NCBI RefSeq assembly: GCF_013304385.1
Contig: NZ_JAAITU010000014.1
Span: forward strand, 1-64,000
Direction of reading: 5' to 3'
Source: Blautia glucerasea
GTDB taxonomy: Bacteria; Bacillota; Clostridia; Lachnospirales; Lachnospiraceae
DNA: 64,000 bases
The notes under the pieces are model-generated. The model had not been told where the DNA came from and did no database searches. It saw only the letters and a list, made by a program, of their open reading frames with translations. Position 1 is the first letter of the stretch; each line of letters starts with the position of its first letter. The translations under genes were made by a program, and so were the position numbers. Below, piece after piece: positions 18,177 to 28,126 of this stretch.

Positions 18177-18453
18177 AATGTGTATAACTCCTTTTCTGGC
18201 TGATGTGGGTTTTTATGTGTTTAAATAAAAGAAGAAATCCGAAGTAATCGCCGTAGGGGGTGTGAAAATGTGAATAACTTCATAAAAGCCCCAAAATCAA
18301 AGGGTTTAAGCATTGGATAACTTCGTGTAAAATTCAGGTTTAGGTGTGTGAATAACTTGTGTAAAACAAATGTGGAAAAAAACGGGTAAAAAAACCACTT
18401 AAGTTTTCCACATTAAACCACATGCTATACACAGGGTGTGTGGATAAGCAATG
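18177..18453. other. oriC part between dnaA and dnaN (DnaA boxes)
   Basis: This 277-bp spacer has a consensus DnaA box TGTGGATAA at 18439-18447 and two one-off boxes TGTGAATAA at 18347-18355 and 18269-18277, with a further weak one near 18312. It is AT-rich. With the boxes upstream of dnaA it suggests a bipartite origin like that of Bacillus subtilis, in which unwinding happens on the dnaN side. Confidence 0.75.
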
Positions 18454-19815
18454 TTAATTTTGTGGATTAATCTTTTTCTTTAAGATGTCAATGGTATTGT
18501 TAAGATTACTGTCTGTAATTATTTCCTTTTCCATCTTTTCGATACCATGCATAATAGTGGTATGGTCACGGTTTCCAAGGGATTTACCAATGCTTTTTAA
18601 TGGTGTGGAAGTAAGTTCACGGCAAAGGTACATTGCTACCTGTCTTGGAATCACGATTTTGGAGCTTCGCTTATTGCCGCAAAGATCAGCGGTTGTTACA
18701 TTATAATGTTCTGCAACAATGGAAATAATATATTCAGGAGTTATAACTCTCTTTTCATCAGGTGAAATAATATCCTTTAATGCCTGTTCAGCCAGTTCTA
18801 AGGTAACATCTTTTTGTTCCAGCTTTGCGGAAGCCATTACTTTATTAAAGGCGCCTTCCAACTCACGGATATTAGATTTGATATTATTGGCAATGTATTT
18901 GATAACTTCTTCATTAATATTATAGCCGTCCATTTCTTCTTTTTTGTGAAGGATGGCCATACGTGTTTCGTAATCTGGCAGGGTGATATCTGCGATCAGC
19001 CCCCATTCAAACCTGGAACGGAATCGTTCTTCCAGGATCTCCATATCCTTTGGCGGTTTATCTGAGGAGATGATGATCTGCTTTTTGGCGCTGTGCAGGC
19101 TGTTAAAAGTATGGAAAAATTCTTCCTGGGTGGATTCTTTACCTATAATAAACTGAATATCATCAACCAGAAGAACATCAATATTACGGTATTTTTCACG
19201 GAATTTGGTCATGGCAGAATTATTTCCATTACGGATCGTCTCGATCAGTTCGTTGGTAAATTCTTCACTGGTAACATAAAGTACCTTACTTTTTTCGTTA
19301 TGTTCAATAATAAAGTGGGCAATAGAATGCATCAGATGAGTCTTTCCAAGTCCGGCACCGCCGTAGATGAAAAGCGGATTATATGCTTCTCCTGGTGATT
19401 CTGCAACTGCAAGGGCTGCAGCCTGTGCAAATTTGTTGTTGCTGCCTACGATAAAGGTATCAAATGTATATTTGGGATTTAAATGTGCTTCTTCGCAACG
19501 GATATCCTGCGCTGTATGGCTGTTGCCAGAAGAAACTGTTTTTTTGGCTGGTACGTCTTCGGGAAGGATAAAACGCACATCACAGTTGTCCATGCCTGCA
19601 ACTTCACTGATGGTTACCTGCAGAGGAAGCTTATATTTCTTTGTAATATAAGAAAGCCCTACCTGCTCAGAGGGCACGATGATGGTGACTACATTACCAT
19701 TTACTTCATATACTTTAAGGGGTTTCAGCCATGTATTAAAGGAAACCTCAGAAAGATCATGTTCTGTTTTTACTATATTAAGGATTTCATCCCATTTTTC
19801 GATTACTGTGTTCAT
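18454..19815 (-). CDS. dnaA: chromosomal replication initiator protein DnaA
   Basis: 453 residues with all four domains: an N-terminal interaction domain (WLKPLKV), a linker (about 85-110), an AAA+ ATPase with Walker A GGAGLGKTH and Walker B VLLVDDIQF, and a C-terminal DNA-binding domain with GNRDHTTIMHG. It binds the DnaA boxes flanking the gene, melts the origin and loads helicase; the boxes upstream also suggest autoregulation. Confidence 0.98.
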   Translation of the reverse strand: MNTVIEKWDEILNIVKTEHDLSEVSFNTWLKPLKVYEVNGNVVTIIVPSEQVGLSYITKKYKLPLQVTISEVAGMDNCDVRFILPEDVPAKKTVSSGNSHTAQDIRCEEAHLNPKYTFDTFIVGSNNKFAQAAALAVAESPGEAYNPLFIYGGAGLGKTHLMHSIAHFIIEHNEKSKVLYVTSEEFTNELIETIRNGNNSAMTKFREKYRNIDVLLVDDIQFIIGKESTQEEFFHTFNSLHSAKKQIIISSDKPPKDMEILEERFRSRFEWGLIADITLPDYETRMAILHKKEEMDGYNINEEVIKYIANNIKSNIRELEGAFNKVMASAKLEQKDVTLELAEQALKDIISPDEKRVITPEYIISIVAEHYNVTTADLCGNKRSSKIVIPRQVAMYLCRELTSTPLKSIGKSLGNRDHTTIMHGIEKMEKEIITDSNLNNTIDILKKKINPQN

Positions 19816-20289
19816 TTTTTCCTCCCGTGGTGCATTGATAAAAGGACATAAATATCCTTTTATATATTATAATAAATTTCCTGGTTTCGCAATGAGAAAA
19901 TAGGGCAGTGATGGAAAATAAATGGTGTGTAATGAGAAGAATAATGTGGATTAGGTGGGTTGTTATCCACATTTTAGCTGTGGATTAGTGTGGATAACAG
20001 TGGAAATAACCACACAGGTTTCCATAAAATCCGAAATAGCGACAAAATGGTTTAAAATAATGTGTATAAGTTTATCCACTGTCCACCACTTGAAAAAAAT
20101 GGCTTTTTAGCAAAAGGTGTGTATAAATATGTCGAAAAAAGTGGATAGTTTTATAGATTATTGACAAGTTATCCACAAGTTATCCACAAATTGTGGATAA
20201 TATTACGTAAACCATTTAAACTATCCACTATTTCCCAAAATAGCAAAAAAAATGAGACGAAAAAAAGCCGGAAAATTCCCATTTTATGC
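19816..20289. other. replication origin oriC, main DnaA-box cluster
   Basis: Perfect DnaA boxes (TTATCCACA or its complement) at 19963-19971, 19989-19997, 20169-20177, 20180-20188 and 20192-20200, plus TTATCCACT at 20072-20080. The last three perfect boxes are separated by only 2-3 nt. The region is AT-rich and lies between divergent dnaA and rpmH, the point where gene orientation flips in the window. Confidence 0.95.
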
Positions 20290-20318
20290 TTGACGTATCA
20301 GGTTTTTATGAATATAAT
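20290..20318 (+). promoter_or_regulatory. promoter of rpmH
   Basis: TTGACG (20290-20295), 17-nt spacer and perfect TATAAT (20313-20318), about 65 nt before the rpmH start. Confidence 0.88.
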
Positions 20319-20383
20319 TGAAATGATGTTCTGATTAGGATAGATAATTAAAATGATAAATAGATAAAGGAGGTGCTTTACCT

Positions 20384-20518
20384 ATGAAAATGACATTTCA
20401 GCCGAAAAAAGGATCAAGAGCAAAGGTTCACGGATTCCGTGCACGTATGAGTACAAAAGGCGGACGTAAAGTTCTGGCTGCCAGAAGATTAAAAGGAAGA
20501 AAGCGCTTATCTGCTTAA
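20384..20518 (+). CDS. rpmH: 50S ribosomal protein L34
   Basis: 44 residues, strongly basic: it starts MKMTFQPKK and contains [21 protein letters not shown], the conserved L34 pattern. It is a component of the large ribosomal subunit. AAAGGAGG lies 11 nt before the start. First gene of the rightward origin block. Confidence 0.97.
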   Translation: MKMTFQPKKGSRAKVHGFRARMSTKGGRKVLAARRLKGRKRLSA

Positions 20519-20578
20519 GCAGGACAGCTGTCAGCAGCCAATTTTATATGCTGGAGCAATAAGAATGCTTGACCCGTT

Positions 20579-20607
20579 AAGACCGCAGATATGTGGTCTT
20601 TTCTTCT
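20579..20607 (+). terminator. terminator-like hairpin between rpmH and rnpA
   Basis: AAGACC (20579-20584) pairs with GGTCTT (20595-20600), extended inward by GCA/TGT, and is followed by the T-rich TTCTTCT. It may partly terminate after rpmH, adjusting L34 against RNase P protein. Confidence 0.65.
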
Positions 20608-20632
20608 ATAAAGAATTAAAAAGGAGGATTAG

Positions 20633-20977
20633 ATGCAATACTCAGACTCCTTAAAGAAAAATCAGGATTTTCAGAAAGTATACCGAAAAGGAACATCACA
20701 GGCAAATAGGTATCTGGTGATGTACGTGCTGAAGAATGGGCACATGGAGAATCGTCTGGGAATATCAGTAAGTAAAAAAGTAGGGAATAGTGTGGTACGC
20801 CACAGAATCACCAGATTGATCAGAGAGAGTTATCGCCTGAATGAAACATTATTTGAAAGAGGTTTGGATATAGTAGTTGTTGCCAGGACCGGGGCAAAGG
20901 GAAGGTCTTATCAGGAAATCGAAAGCGCTCTTTTGCATCTGGGTCAGCGGCATAAATGCTGTGGAGGAAAGCCATGA
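20633..20977 (+). CDS. rnpA: ribonuclease P protein component
   Basis: 114 residues. Protein subunit of RNase P, which trims 5' leaders of tRNA precursors. The conserved basic motif reads [20 protein letters not shown], with His where the classical RNR signature has Asn. AGGAGG lies just upstream. The stop overlaps the yidD start (ATGA). Confidence 0.95.
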   Translation: MQYSDSLKKNQDFQKVYRKGTSQANRYLVMYVLKNGHMENRLGISVSKKVGNSVVRHRITRLIRESYRLNETLFERGLDIVVVARTGAKGRSYQEIESALLHLGQRHKCCGGKP

Positions 20978-21186
20978 TCAAAAAATGGATGATTAAGATG
21001 ATTCGTCTCTATCAGAAATATTTGTCACCAATGAAGAGAACAAAATGTCCTTATATTCCCACATGTTCTCAATATGGTTTGGAAGCAATCGAAAAGTACG
21101 GTGCATGGAAAGGCGGCCTTCTTGCTTTGTGGAGGATATTAAGATGTAATCCTTTTTCACATGGAGGCTACGATCCTGTACCATAA
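20974..21186 (+). CDS. yidD: membrane protein insertion efficiency factor YidD
   Basis: 70 residues from the ATG at 20974, chosen because GGAGG lies 7 nt upstream and the start overlaps the rnpA stop; the frame is open 18 nt further upstream. The [16 protein letters not shown] and [13 protein letters not shown] motifs define the family. It assists YidC-mediated insertion of membrane proteins, consistent with yidC directly downstream. Confidence 0.95.
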   Translation: MIKKWMIKMIRLYQKYLSPMKRTKCPYIPTCSQYGLEAIEKYGAWKGGLLALWRILRCNPFSHGGYDPVP

Positions 21187-21228
21187 GGTATTTTACCTAA
21201 GCAGTACGAAATCTAGGAGGAGAAAACC

Positions 21229-22524
21229 TTGGATATTATTTTAGCCACAAAGAGTACTACTCCGATCATTGGCCAGCTGGCAACTCTGATGGGATGGATC
21301 ATGAATGGCATCTACAAGATGTTTGATAGTCTGTTCGGTATTCAGAACCTGGGTCTTTGTATCATTATTTTCAGTATCGTTATTTTTTTGTTTATGACCC
21401 CGCTGCAGGTTAAGCAGCAGAAATTTTCCAAGCTGAGTGCGGTTATGCAGCCTGAGCTTCAGAAGATTCAGAAGAAGTATCAGGGTAAGAGAGATCAGGT
21501 TTCCGCACAAAAGATGCAGGAAGAAACACAGGCTGTTTACCAGAAATACGGCGTTTCTCCTACAGGAAGCTGTGTGCAGTTGTTGATCCAGTTTCCTGTA
21601 TTGATGGCTTTATGGCAGGTTATCTATAAGATTCCTGCATATGTAAGCAGTGTTGGTGAAGTATTTACAGATGTTGTGACAAAGATCGTTTCCATAAACG
21701 GATATACAGATCTGCTTCAGACCTTTATCAAGGATCACAACATGTCAAGGGTATCCCTTGTTTTAGATGGAACAAAGGCTACAAGCAACTCAATCATTGA
21801 TTTCCTGTATGCACTTTCCCCATCTCAGTGGAAGGAACTTTCTTCCATGAGCCAGTTTTCAGGATTTTCCAAGGAGATCAATGGAGCTGCCAGCGAGATT
21901 TCCAAGATGCAGAGCTTTTGCGGGCTGAATATTGCAGACCAGCCTCTTACTTATATTAAGGCTGCATTTACAGGTGGTGCTATCATCCTTGCTATTGTAG
22001 CAATCATGATCCCGGTTCTTGCATGGGCAACACAGGTACTCAATTATAAGCTGATGCCTCAGGCAGCAGTAACAAATGACAGTAATTCTACCATGAATGC
22101 ATCCATGAAGACCATGAATACAGTAATGCCCCTGATGTCTGCTGTATTCTGTTTCACATTCCCGGTAGGTCTTGGTATTTACTGGATTGCCAGTGCAGTG
22201 GTACGAAGCGTACAGCAGGTAGTGATCAATCGTATTCTGAATAAGATTGATATTAATGACCTGATTAATGAAAACATGAAAAAAATGGAAAAGAAGCGTG
22301 CAAAACAGGGGCTTCCGCCACAGAAGATCACAAATCAGGCAAATCAAAATACAAAGAACATTAATACAACAAAGATTGATAAGGGAAATGGCGGCGGCAA
22401 TGCTGCTGAGAAAACAAAAAAACTTGAGGAATCCTACCAGAAGGCAAGAAATGCAAAGCCAGGCAGTATTACTGCAAAGGCCAATATGGTAAGGGATTTT
22501 GATGAGAGAAACAAGAAAAAATAA
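21229..22524 (+). CDS. yidC: membrane protein insertase YidC/SpoIIIJ
   Basis: 431 residues starting at TTG with AGGAGG 8 nt upstream. The 60-kDa inner-membrane-protein domain has about five membrane segments, a cytoplasmic basic coiled loop (QQKFSKLSAVMQPELQKIQKKYQ) and the CVQLLIQFPVLMALWQVIY segment. A long external insertion (about 140-230) and a basic Asn/Lys-rich C-terminal tail, likely ribosome-contacting, make it longer than Bacillus SpoIIIJ. It inserts membrane proteins with or without Sec. Confidence 0.96.
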   Translation: MDIILATKSTTPIIGQLATLMGWIMNGIYKMFDSLFGIQNLGLCIIIFSIVIFLFMTPLQVKQQKFSKLSAVMQPELQKIQKKYQGKRDQVSAQKMQEETQAVYQKYGVSPTGSCVQLLIQFPVLMALWQVIYKIPAYVSSVGEVFTDVVTKIVSINGYTDLLQTFIKDHNMSRVSLVLDGTKATSNSIIDFLYALSPSQWKELSSMSQFSGFSKEINGAASEISKMQSFCGLNIADQPLTYIKAAFTGGAIILAIVAIMIPVLAWATQVLNYKLMPQAAVTNDSNSTMNASMKTMNTVMPLMSAVFCFTFPVGLGIYWIASAVVRSVQQVVINRILNKIDINDLINENMKKMEKKRAKQGLPPQKITNQANQNTKNINTTKIDKGNGGGNAAEKTKKLEESYQKARNAKPGSITAKANMVRDFDERNKKK

Positions 22525-22550
22525 GAACAACAATAAGGAACGGAGGGGCT

Positions 22551-23519
22551 ATGATGGAGGATTACGTTCAGTTTTCCGCAAAAACTAAAAGTGAAGCAAT
22601 CACAAAAGCCTGCATAGAGCTTGGTACATCCAGTGACCAGCTTGATATTCAGGTTGTAAGCGAAGGCAGCTCTGGATTTTTTGGCATCGGCAGTAAGCCT
22701 GCAATTATTAAAGTACGTAAGATCGAAACCGTTTCTGATGAGGAAGAGATCAAGGAAATCGTTGATACTGTAAAAGTGGAAGCGATCAAAGAAGATGAAA
22801 ACCGCAAAAAGGCTCCGAAGCCAGTGAAGAAACAGGCACCCAGACAGGAAGAAAAGAAAGAGCCAAAGAAAGCGGATCTTGCAAAAGAACCAAAGGAAAA
22901 GCCAGTTAAGCCGGCAAAAGAGAAAACTTATAAAGAACGTCCGGTTAAAGAAAGACAGCCAAAAGAAACAGAAGGCACAGTAAAAGAACGTCAGCCGAAG
23001 GAAAGACCGGTAAAGCCGTCTAAGCCTGTAGAAGTGATCACAGATCCACAGGAGATCAAAGAGATCGAAGAGAGAGCAATTGTTTTCCTGAAGGATGTGT
23101 TTGCATCCATGGATCTTGGAGAAGTAGAGATCACATCCAAGTACGACACAACTGACGGATGTCTGGAGGTGGATTTTGAAGGCGAAGATATGGGTATCCT
23201 GATCGGAAAAAGAGGACAGACTCTGGATTCACTTCAGTATCTTACCAGCCTTGTGGTAAATAAAGGCAAGAGTAATTATATTCGTGTAAAGCTTGATACA
23301 GAGGACTATCGCCGTCGTCGTAAAGAGACACTGGAGAACCTGGCAAGAGGGATTGCCTACAAGGTTAAGAAGACCAGGAAGCCGGTAGTTTTAGAGCCGA
23401 TGAATCCATATGAGAGAAGGATCATCCATTCCTCTCTGCAGGGAAACAAGTATGTGGAGACCATCAGCGAGGGCGAAGAGCCATATCGTCATGTAGTTGT
23501 AAGATTGAAAAGGTACTAA
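22551..23519 (+). CDS. jag: KH-R3H RNA-binding protein Jag (KhpB)
   Basis: 322 residues: an N-terminal Jag_N domain (about 1-55), a Lys/Glu/Pro-rich linker (~75-160) with repeats such as KERPVKERQPKE, a KH domain with GKRGQTLDSLQYL, and a C-terminal R3H domain (YERRIIHSSLQ). The linker makes it longer than the roughly 210 residues of Bacillus Jag. It binds RNA and is linked to cell-envelope control; its place after yidC is conserved. Confidence 0.95.
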   Translation: MMEDYVQFSAKTKSEAITKACIELGTSSDQLDIQVVSEGSSGFFGIGSKPAIIKVRKIETVSDEEEIKEIVDTVKVEAIKEDENRKKAPKPVKKQAPRQEEKKEPKKADLAKEPKEKPVKPAKEKTYKERPVKERQPKETEGTVKERQPKERPVKPSKPVEVITDPQEIKEIEERAIVFLKDVFASMDLGEVEITSKYDTTDGCLEVDFEGEDMGILIGKRGQTLDSLQYLTSLVVNKGKSNYIRVKLDTEDYRRRRKETLENLARGIAYKVKKTRKPVVLEPMNPYERRIIHSSLQGNKYVETISEGEEPYRHVVVRLKRY

Positions 23520-23577
23520 GATTACAGGATGGAAAATCTGGACGCAGATATAATGATATTTGTTTTGCGAAAGCTGA

Positions 23578-23605
23578 GAAAACAGATATAAGAATATCTG
23601 TTTTC
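23578..23605 (+). terminator. hairpin between jag and mnmE
   Basis: A perfect 12-bp stem GAAAACAGATAT / ATATCTGTTTTC with a 4-nt loop. No long T run follows beyond the TTTTC in the stem, so termination is likely partial. Confidence 0.55.
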
Positions 23606-23750
23606 CGAAAATCCAGTTGAATATGAAACTGAAAAGATGTTATTCTAGGTGAAAGATAGAAAAGCAGCTTTGTTATTCGGGATATATTCCAGCATAGCAA
23701 GGTGCACCTGGAGTAACATTTTTTTATTGAAAAACAAGAGGAGAATGAAA

Positions 23751-25124
23751 ATGGAAAAAACCATCGCTGCAATTTCTACAGCTGTCAGTGCATCCGGCAT
23801 TGGGATCGTCCGTATCAGTGGAGAAGAATCCATGGATGTGATCAGTCGGATTTACAAATCCAAAGGTGGGAAAAAGGATATCCGCAAAGCGGCATCTCAT
23901 ACTATTCATTATGGATATATTTATGATGGAGAGGAATTGGTAGATGAGGTTCTGGTAATGATCATGAAGGCACCTCGCACTTTTACAGGAGAGGATACTG
24001 TAGAGATCGATTGCCACGGCGGTGTGTATGCTATGAACAGGGTACTGGAAACAGTTTTGAAAAACGGAGCTAAGATTGCAGAGCCAGGTGAATTTACAAA
24101 ACGGGCATTCTTAAACGGAAGGCTGGATCTGTCCCAGGCTGAGGCAGTGATGGATGTGATCCAGGCAAAGAATCAGTCAGCTTTGAACTGCTCTATGAGC
24201 CAGCTGAAGGGTTCTGTAAAAAAAGTGATCACACAGATCCGTAGTGAGCTGATCTACCATATTGCATATATTGAATCTGCACTGGATGATCCAGAACATA
24301 TCAGTTTGGATGGATATCCGGAGCAGCTCCTTAAAGTAGTAAAAATACAGGAAAAGAAGATGGATCATCTGATTGCAACAGCTTCAGATGGAAAAATGAT
24401 CCGTGAGGGTATCCGCACAGTGATCCTTGGTAAGCCAAATGCAGGAAAATCTTCCATGCTGAATCTTCTGACAGGGGAAAACAGGGCTATTGTTACAGAC
24501 ATTGCAGGAACTACCAGAGATGTGCTTGAGGAGTATATTAATCTTCATGGGATCACCCTGAAAATGGCAGATACTGCAGGAATACGGCAGACAGAGGATG
24601 TGGTTGAAAAGATTGGCGTAGGGAAGGCAAAGGAGCTGGCAAAGGACGCAGATTTGATCCTGTATGTGGTAGATTCGTCTACGCCTCTTGATGAAAATGA
24701 TCATGAGATCATGAAGATGCTGGAAGGAAAAAAAGCCATTGTGCTTTATAATAAAACAGATCTGGATCCGGCTGTTACAACAGAAGATATTCGGGCACTG
24801 GTTTCACATCCTGTAATTCCGGTTTCGGCTAAAGAAGAGACTGGGATAGGAGAACTGGAAGAACAGATCCGGAAGCTTTTCTTTCAGGGGGAAATCACTT
24901 TTAATGACCAGGTTTATATTACAAATGCAAGGCATAAGGAAGCCCTTACAGATGCATTGGCAAGCTTGAAAATGGTGGAACAAAGTATTATTGATGATAT
25001 GCCTGAAGACTTCTTTTCCATAGATCTTATGAGCGCTTATGAGAGCCTTGGAAGGATCATAGGGGAGTCGGTAGGCGAAGATCTGGTAAATGAGATATTC
25101 AGTAAATTCTGTATGGGAAAATAG
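23751..25124 (+). CDS. mnmE: tRNA-modification GTPase MnmE
   Basis: 457 residues from ATG 23751, chosen because AGAGGAG lies 7 nt upstream and [11 protein letters not shown] begins the conserved domain; the frame is open a further 34 codons upstream. It has a tetrahydrofolate-binding N-terminal domain, a GTPase domain ([21 protein letters not shown]) and ends in FCMGK, the C-terminal Cys motif. With MnmG it modifies the wobble uridine of certain tRNAs. Confidence 0.97.
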   Translation: MEKTIAAISTAVSASGIGIVRISGEESMDVISRIYKSKGGKKDIRKAASHTIHYGYIYDGEELVDEVLVMIMKAPRTFTGEDTVEIDCHGGVYAMNRVLETVLKNGAKIAEPGEFTKRAFLNGRLDLSQAEAVMDVIQAKNQSALNCSMSQLKGSVKKVITQIRSELIYHIAYIESALDDPEHISLDGYPEQLLKVVKIQEKKMDHLIATASDGKMIREGIRTVILGKPNAGKSSMLNLLTGENRAIVTDIAGTTRDVLEEYINLHGITLKMADTAGIRQTEDVVEKIGVGKAKELAKDADLILYVVDSSTPLDENDHEIMKMLEGKKAIVLYNKTDLDPAVTTEDIRALVSHPVIPVSAKEETGIGELEEQIRKLFFQGEITFNDQVYITNARHKEALTDALASLKMVEQSIIDDMPEDFFSIDLMSAYESLGRIIGESVGEDLVNEIFSKFCMGK

Positions 25125-25144
25125 GTAAAAGGAGCAGACAGCAA

Positions 25145-27013
25145 ATGAAAAGAATAGAAGAAGATTTTGATATTGTTGTTGTAGGTGCAGGGCATGCAGG
25201 CTGTGAGGCAGCACTGGCAGGGGCACGCCTTGGACTTAATACCATTATGTTTACAGTCAGTGTGGAAAGTATTGCGCTTATGCCCTGTAATCCTAATATC
25301 GGCGGCAGTTCCAAGGGACATCTGGTAAGAGAATTGGATGCACTTGGCGGCGAAATGGGGAAGAATATTGACAAAACATTTATACAGTCAAAGATGCTGA
25401 ATTGTTCCAAAGGACCGGCCGTTCATTCCCTTCGTGCCCAGGCAGACAAGCAGGCTTATAGCAATGAAATGCGTAAAACACTGGAAAATCAGGAGAACCT
25501 TACCATTCGTCAGGGCGAGGTGACAAAGCTGCTGGTACAGGATGGCAGGATCACAGGTGTGGAAACATATTCAGGCGCTATTTATCATTGTAAAGCAGTA
25601 GTTCTTTGTACAGGCACTTATCTGAAGGCAAGGTGTATTTATGGGGATATAAGCAATTATACAGGACCTAACGGCCTTCAGGCAGCCAATTATCTTACAG
25701 ATTCCCTGAAGGAGCTGGGAATTGAAATGTTCCGTTTTAAAACCGGTACACCGGCCAGAATCGCAGGAAATACCATTGATTACAGCAAGATGGAAGAACA
25801 GTTCGGAGACGAAAAAGTAGTGCCGTTTTCCTTCTCTACTGATCCTGAAGATGTACAGATCCCTCAGAAATCCTGCTGGCTCACCTACACCAATGAAGAG
25901 ACACATAAGATCATCCGGGATAATCTGGATCGATCTCCTCTTTACTCCGGAATGATCCACGGAACAGGACCCAGATACTGTCCTTCTATTGAGGATAAGG
26001 TAGTACGTTTTGCAGATAAAAAAAGGCATCAGGTGTTTATTGAGCCTGAAGGCGAATATACAAATGAAATGTATATCGGAGGTATGTCCAGTTCCCTGCC
26101 TGAGGATGTGCAGAAGGCTATGTACCATACAGTACCTGGTCTAGAGCATGCAAAGATCGTGAAAAATGCATATGCAATTGAGTATGACTGCATTAATCCA
26201 AGGCAGCTTTATCCCACTTTGGAATTTAAGAAAATCCAAGGATTGTTCAGTGGAGGACAGTTTAATGGAAGCTCCGGATATGAGGAAGCAGCGGCCCAGG
26301 GATTAATAGCAGGAATTAATGCGGCTATGGAGGTAAAAGGCCAGGAACAGCTGATTTTGGACCGCTCAGAGGCATATATCGGAGTGCTGATAGATGACCT
26401 GGTAACAAAGGAAAACCATGAACCATACCGTATGATGACAAGTCGTGCAGAATACAGGCTTCTTCTCCGGCAGGATAATGCAGATCTGCGTCTGCGTAAA
26501 AAAGGATGGCAGGTAGGGCTTGTGGATGATGCCACTTATCAGAAGATCCTTGTTAAAGAGCAGCAGATTAAAGATGAGATTAAGAGGATCGAAAATGCTA
26601 CTATTGGAGGAACACCGCAGGTACAGCAGCTTCTGGAAAGCTTAGGAAGCACACCATTAAAATCCGGTACAACACTTGCAGAACTGATCCGCAGACCGGA
26701 GCTTTCTTATGATGCGATCCAGTCTATTGATCCGGCAAGACCAAAGCTGTCCAGGGATGTGGAGGAACAGGTAAATATTAATGTGAAATACGACGGATAT
26801 ATCCGTCGTCAGCTGAAGCAGGTGGAGCAGTTTAAGAAGTTGGAAGAAAAGAAGATACCTGCAGATCTGGACTATGAAAAGGTAGGAAGCCTGCGTCTGG
26901 AAGCAAAACAAAAACTGGAACTTTACAGGCCTGTATCCATTGGTCAGGCATCCAGAATTTCAGGAGTATCTCCTGCAGATATTTCCGTACTTCTGGTATA
27001 TTTGTCCCACTGA
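25145..27013 (+). CDS. mnmG: tRNA uridine-5-carboxymethylaminomethyl enzyme MnmG
   Basis: 622 residues. A FAD-dependent partner of MnmE, with the dinucleotide-binding [14 protein letters not shown] at the N-terminus, [14 protein letters not shown], and the [16 protein letters not shown] motif. It starts 20 nt after mnmE with a good ribosome site, so the pair is coexpressed. Confidence 0.98.
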   Translation: MKRIEEDFDIVVVGAGHAGCEAALAGARLGLNTIMFTVSVESIALMPCNPNIGGSSKGHLVRELDALGGEMGKNIDKTFIQSKMLNCSKGPAVHSLRAQADKQAYSNEMRKTLENQENLTIRQGEVTKLLVQDGRITGVETYSGAIYHCKAVVLCTGTYLKARCIYGDISNYTGPNGLQAANYLTDSLKELGIEMFRFKTGTPARIAGNTIDYSKMEEQFGDEKVVPFSFSTDPEDVQIPQKSCWLTYTNEETHKIIRDNLDRSPLYSGMIHGTGPRYCPSIEDKVVRFADKKRHQVFIEPEGEYTNEMYIGGMSSSLPEDVQKAMYHTVPGLEHAKIVKNAYAIEYDCINPRQLYPTLEFKKIQGLFSGGQFNGSSGYEEAAAQGLIAGINAAMEVKGQEQLILDRSEAYIGVLIDDLVTKENHEPYRMMTSRAEYRLLLRQDNADLRLRKKGWQVGLVDDATYQKILVKEQQIKDEIKRIENATIGGTPQVQQLLESLGSTPLKSGTTLAELIRRPELSYDAIQSIDPARPKLSRDVEEQVNINVKYDGYIRRQLKQVEQFKKLEEKKIPADLDYEKVGSLRLEAKQKLELYRPVSIGQASRISGVSPADISVLLVYLSH

Positions 27014-27028
27014 AACATTCTTAAAATA

Positions 27029-27049
27029 GTTGGGTGTTTTGCACCCAAC
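27029..27049 (+). other. hairpin between mnmG and rsmG
   Basis: An 8-bp perfect stem GTTGGGTG / CACCCAAC with a 5-nt loop, without a following T run. It could be an mRNA processing or stability element rather than a terminator. Confidence 0.4.
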
Positions 27050-27079
27050 ATCACATTTATTTAGAAAGAGGAAATCCAG

Positions 27080-27829
27080 ATGAATTATGATCTGACATCA
27101 TTTGAAAAAGGGCTGGAACAGCTTTCTATTACCCTTTCCGGGGAGCAGAAACAGCAGTTTCTCACCTATTATGAATACCTTGTAGAGAAGAATAAAGTTA
27201 TGAATCTTACGGCGATTACAGAATATGAAGAAGTGATCACTAAGCATTTTCTTGACAGTCTTGCTGTGGTAAAAACCAGCTGTTTTAAGTCGGAAAAGCT
27301 GGCTGGAAAAAGGCTGATAGATATAGGAACAGGAGCCGGTTTTCCAGGAATCCCGCTGAAGATTGCTTTCCCAGAGCTGGAGATCCTTTTGCTGGATTCA
27401 CTGAATAAAAGAATCAATTTTCTGAATGAGGTAACAGAAATGCTGGGGCTTACAAAGATCAATACTGTGCATGGAAGAGCCGAAGATTATGCAAAACAGA
27501 AGGGATACAGGGAGAGTTTTGACTTTTGTGTATCCCGTGCTGTTGCTAATTTAAGTACACTTTCCGAGTATTGTATCCCATTTGTCAAGCCGGGCGGATG
27601 CTTTATTTCCTATAAGTCTGGTAGTGTTGACCAGGAGCTTATCCAGGCAGAAAAGGCTGTAAAGATCCTGGGAGGACAAAGAGAAGAGGTGGTGCGTTTT
27701 TCCCTTGCAGACACAGATATGGACAGATCCTTTGTGGTGATACGCAAGGCAAAACCAACACCAAAGAAGTATCCAAGAAAGGCCGGACTTCCTTCCAAAG
27801 AACCATTAGGAGCGGTAATACTATCATAA
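27080..27829 (+). CDS. rsmG: 16S rRNA (guanine527-N7)-methyltransferase
   Basis: 249 residues. SAM-dependent methyltransferase with NKVMNLTAI, HFLDSL and the SAM loop DIGTGAGFPGIPL, followed by GRAEDY. It methylates G527 in the 530 loop of 16S rRNA. A basic C-terminal tail (PKKYPRKAGLPSK) is usual. Last gene of the conserved block. Confidence 0.97.
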   Translation: MNYDLTSFEKGLEQLSITLSGEQKQQFLTYYEYLVEKNKVMNLTAITEYEEVITKHFLDSLAVVKTSCFKSEKLAGKRLIDIGTGAGFPGIPLKIAFPELEILLLDSLNKRINFLNEVTEMLGLTKINTVHGRAEDYAKQKGYRESFDFCVSRAVANLSTLSEYCIPFVKPGGCFISYKSGSVDQELIQAEKAVKILGGQREEVVRFSLADTDMDRSFVVIRKAKPTPKKYPRKAGLPSKEPLGAVILS

Positions 27830-28007
27830 ATACCAGATAAAATATCAGATAAAATACTGCGAAAAGTAGCACATAAAATACTAGAAAAATACTGGATAAA
27901 ACACCTGAAATTTCACATTTGAAACACATAACTATCACACTTTTTTCACACAATCATACAATTTTCCTCACATCTTAAACATAAAATATATGTTAAAGAA
28001 GTATCCA

Positions 28008-28100
28008 TGCGGCAAAAATGCTGAGGCATTTTTGCTGTGTGGAAATGTGGCCTATGTGCCGCATTACCATATATGAAAGTCAGCAGTCATCCTGGACTTT
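28008..28100 (+). promoter_or_regulatory. structured leader upstream of the ABC exporter operon
   Basis: Two hairpins: GCAAAAATGC (28012-28021) with GCATTTTTGC (28026-28035), and GAAAGTC / GACTTTC near 28075-28100; in addition GCGGCA near 28010 can pair with TGCCGC near 28058. Bases 27830-28007 are AT-rich and probably hold the promoter. The structure could be a leader or a small palindromic insertion; no known riboswitch core is recognised. Confidence 0.4.
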
Positions 28101-28126
28101 CACAGCAAAAAAAGGAGGAGAAGAAC

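Noticed and set aside
28037-28126. ATG start 30 codons upstream for the ABC ATPase
   Set aside because: The added stretch encodes the leader hairpins and lacks a ribosome site; TTG 28127 has AAAGGAGG and begins the conserved fold.
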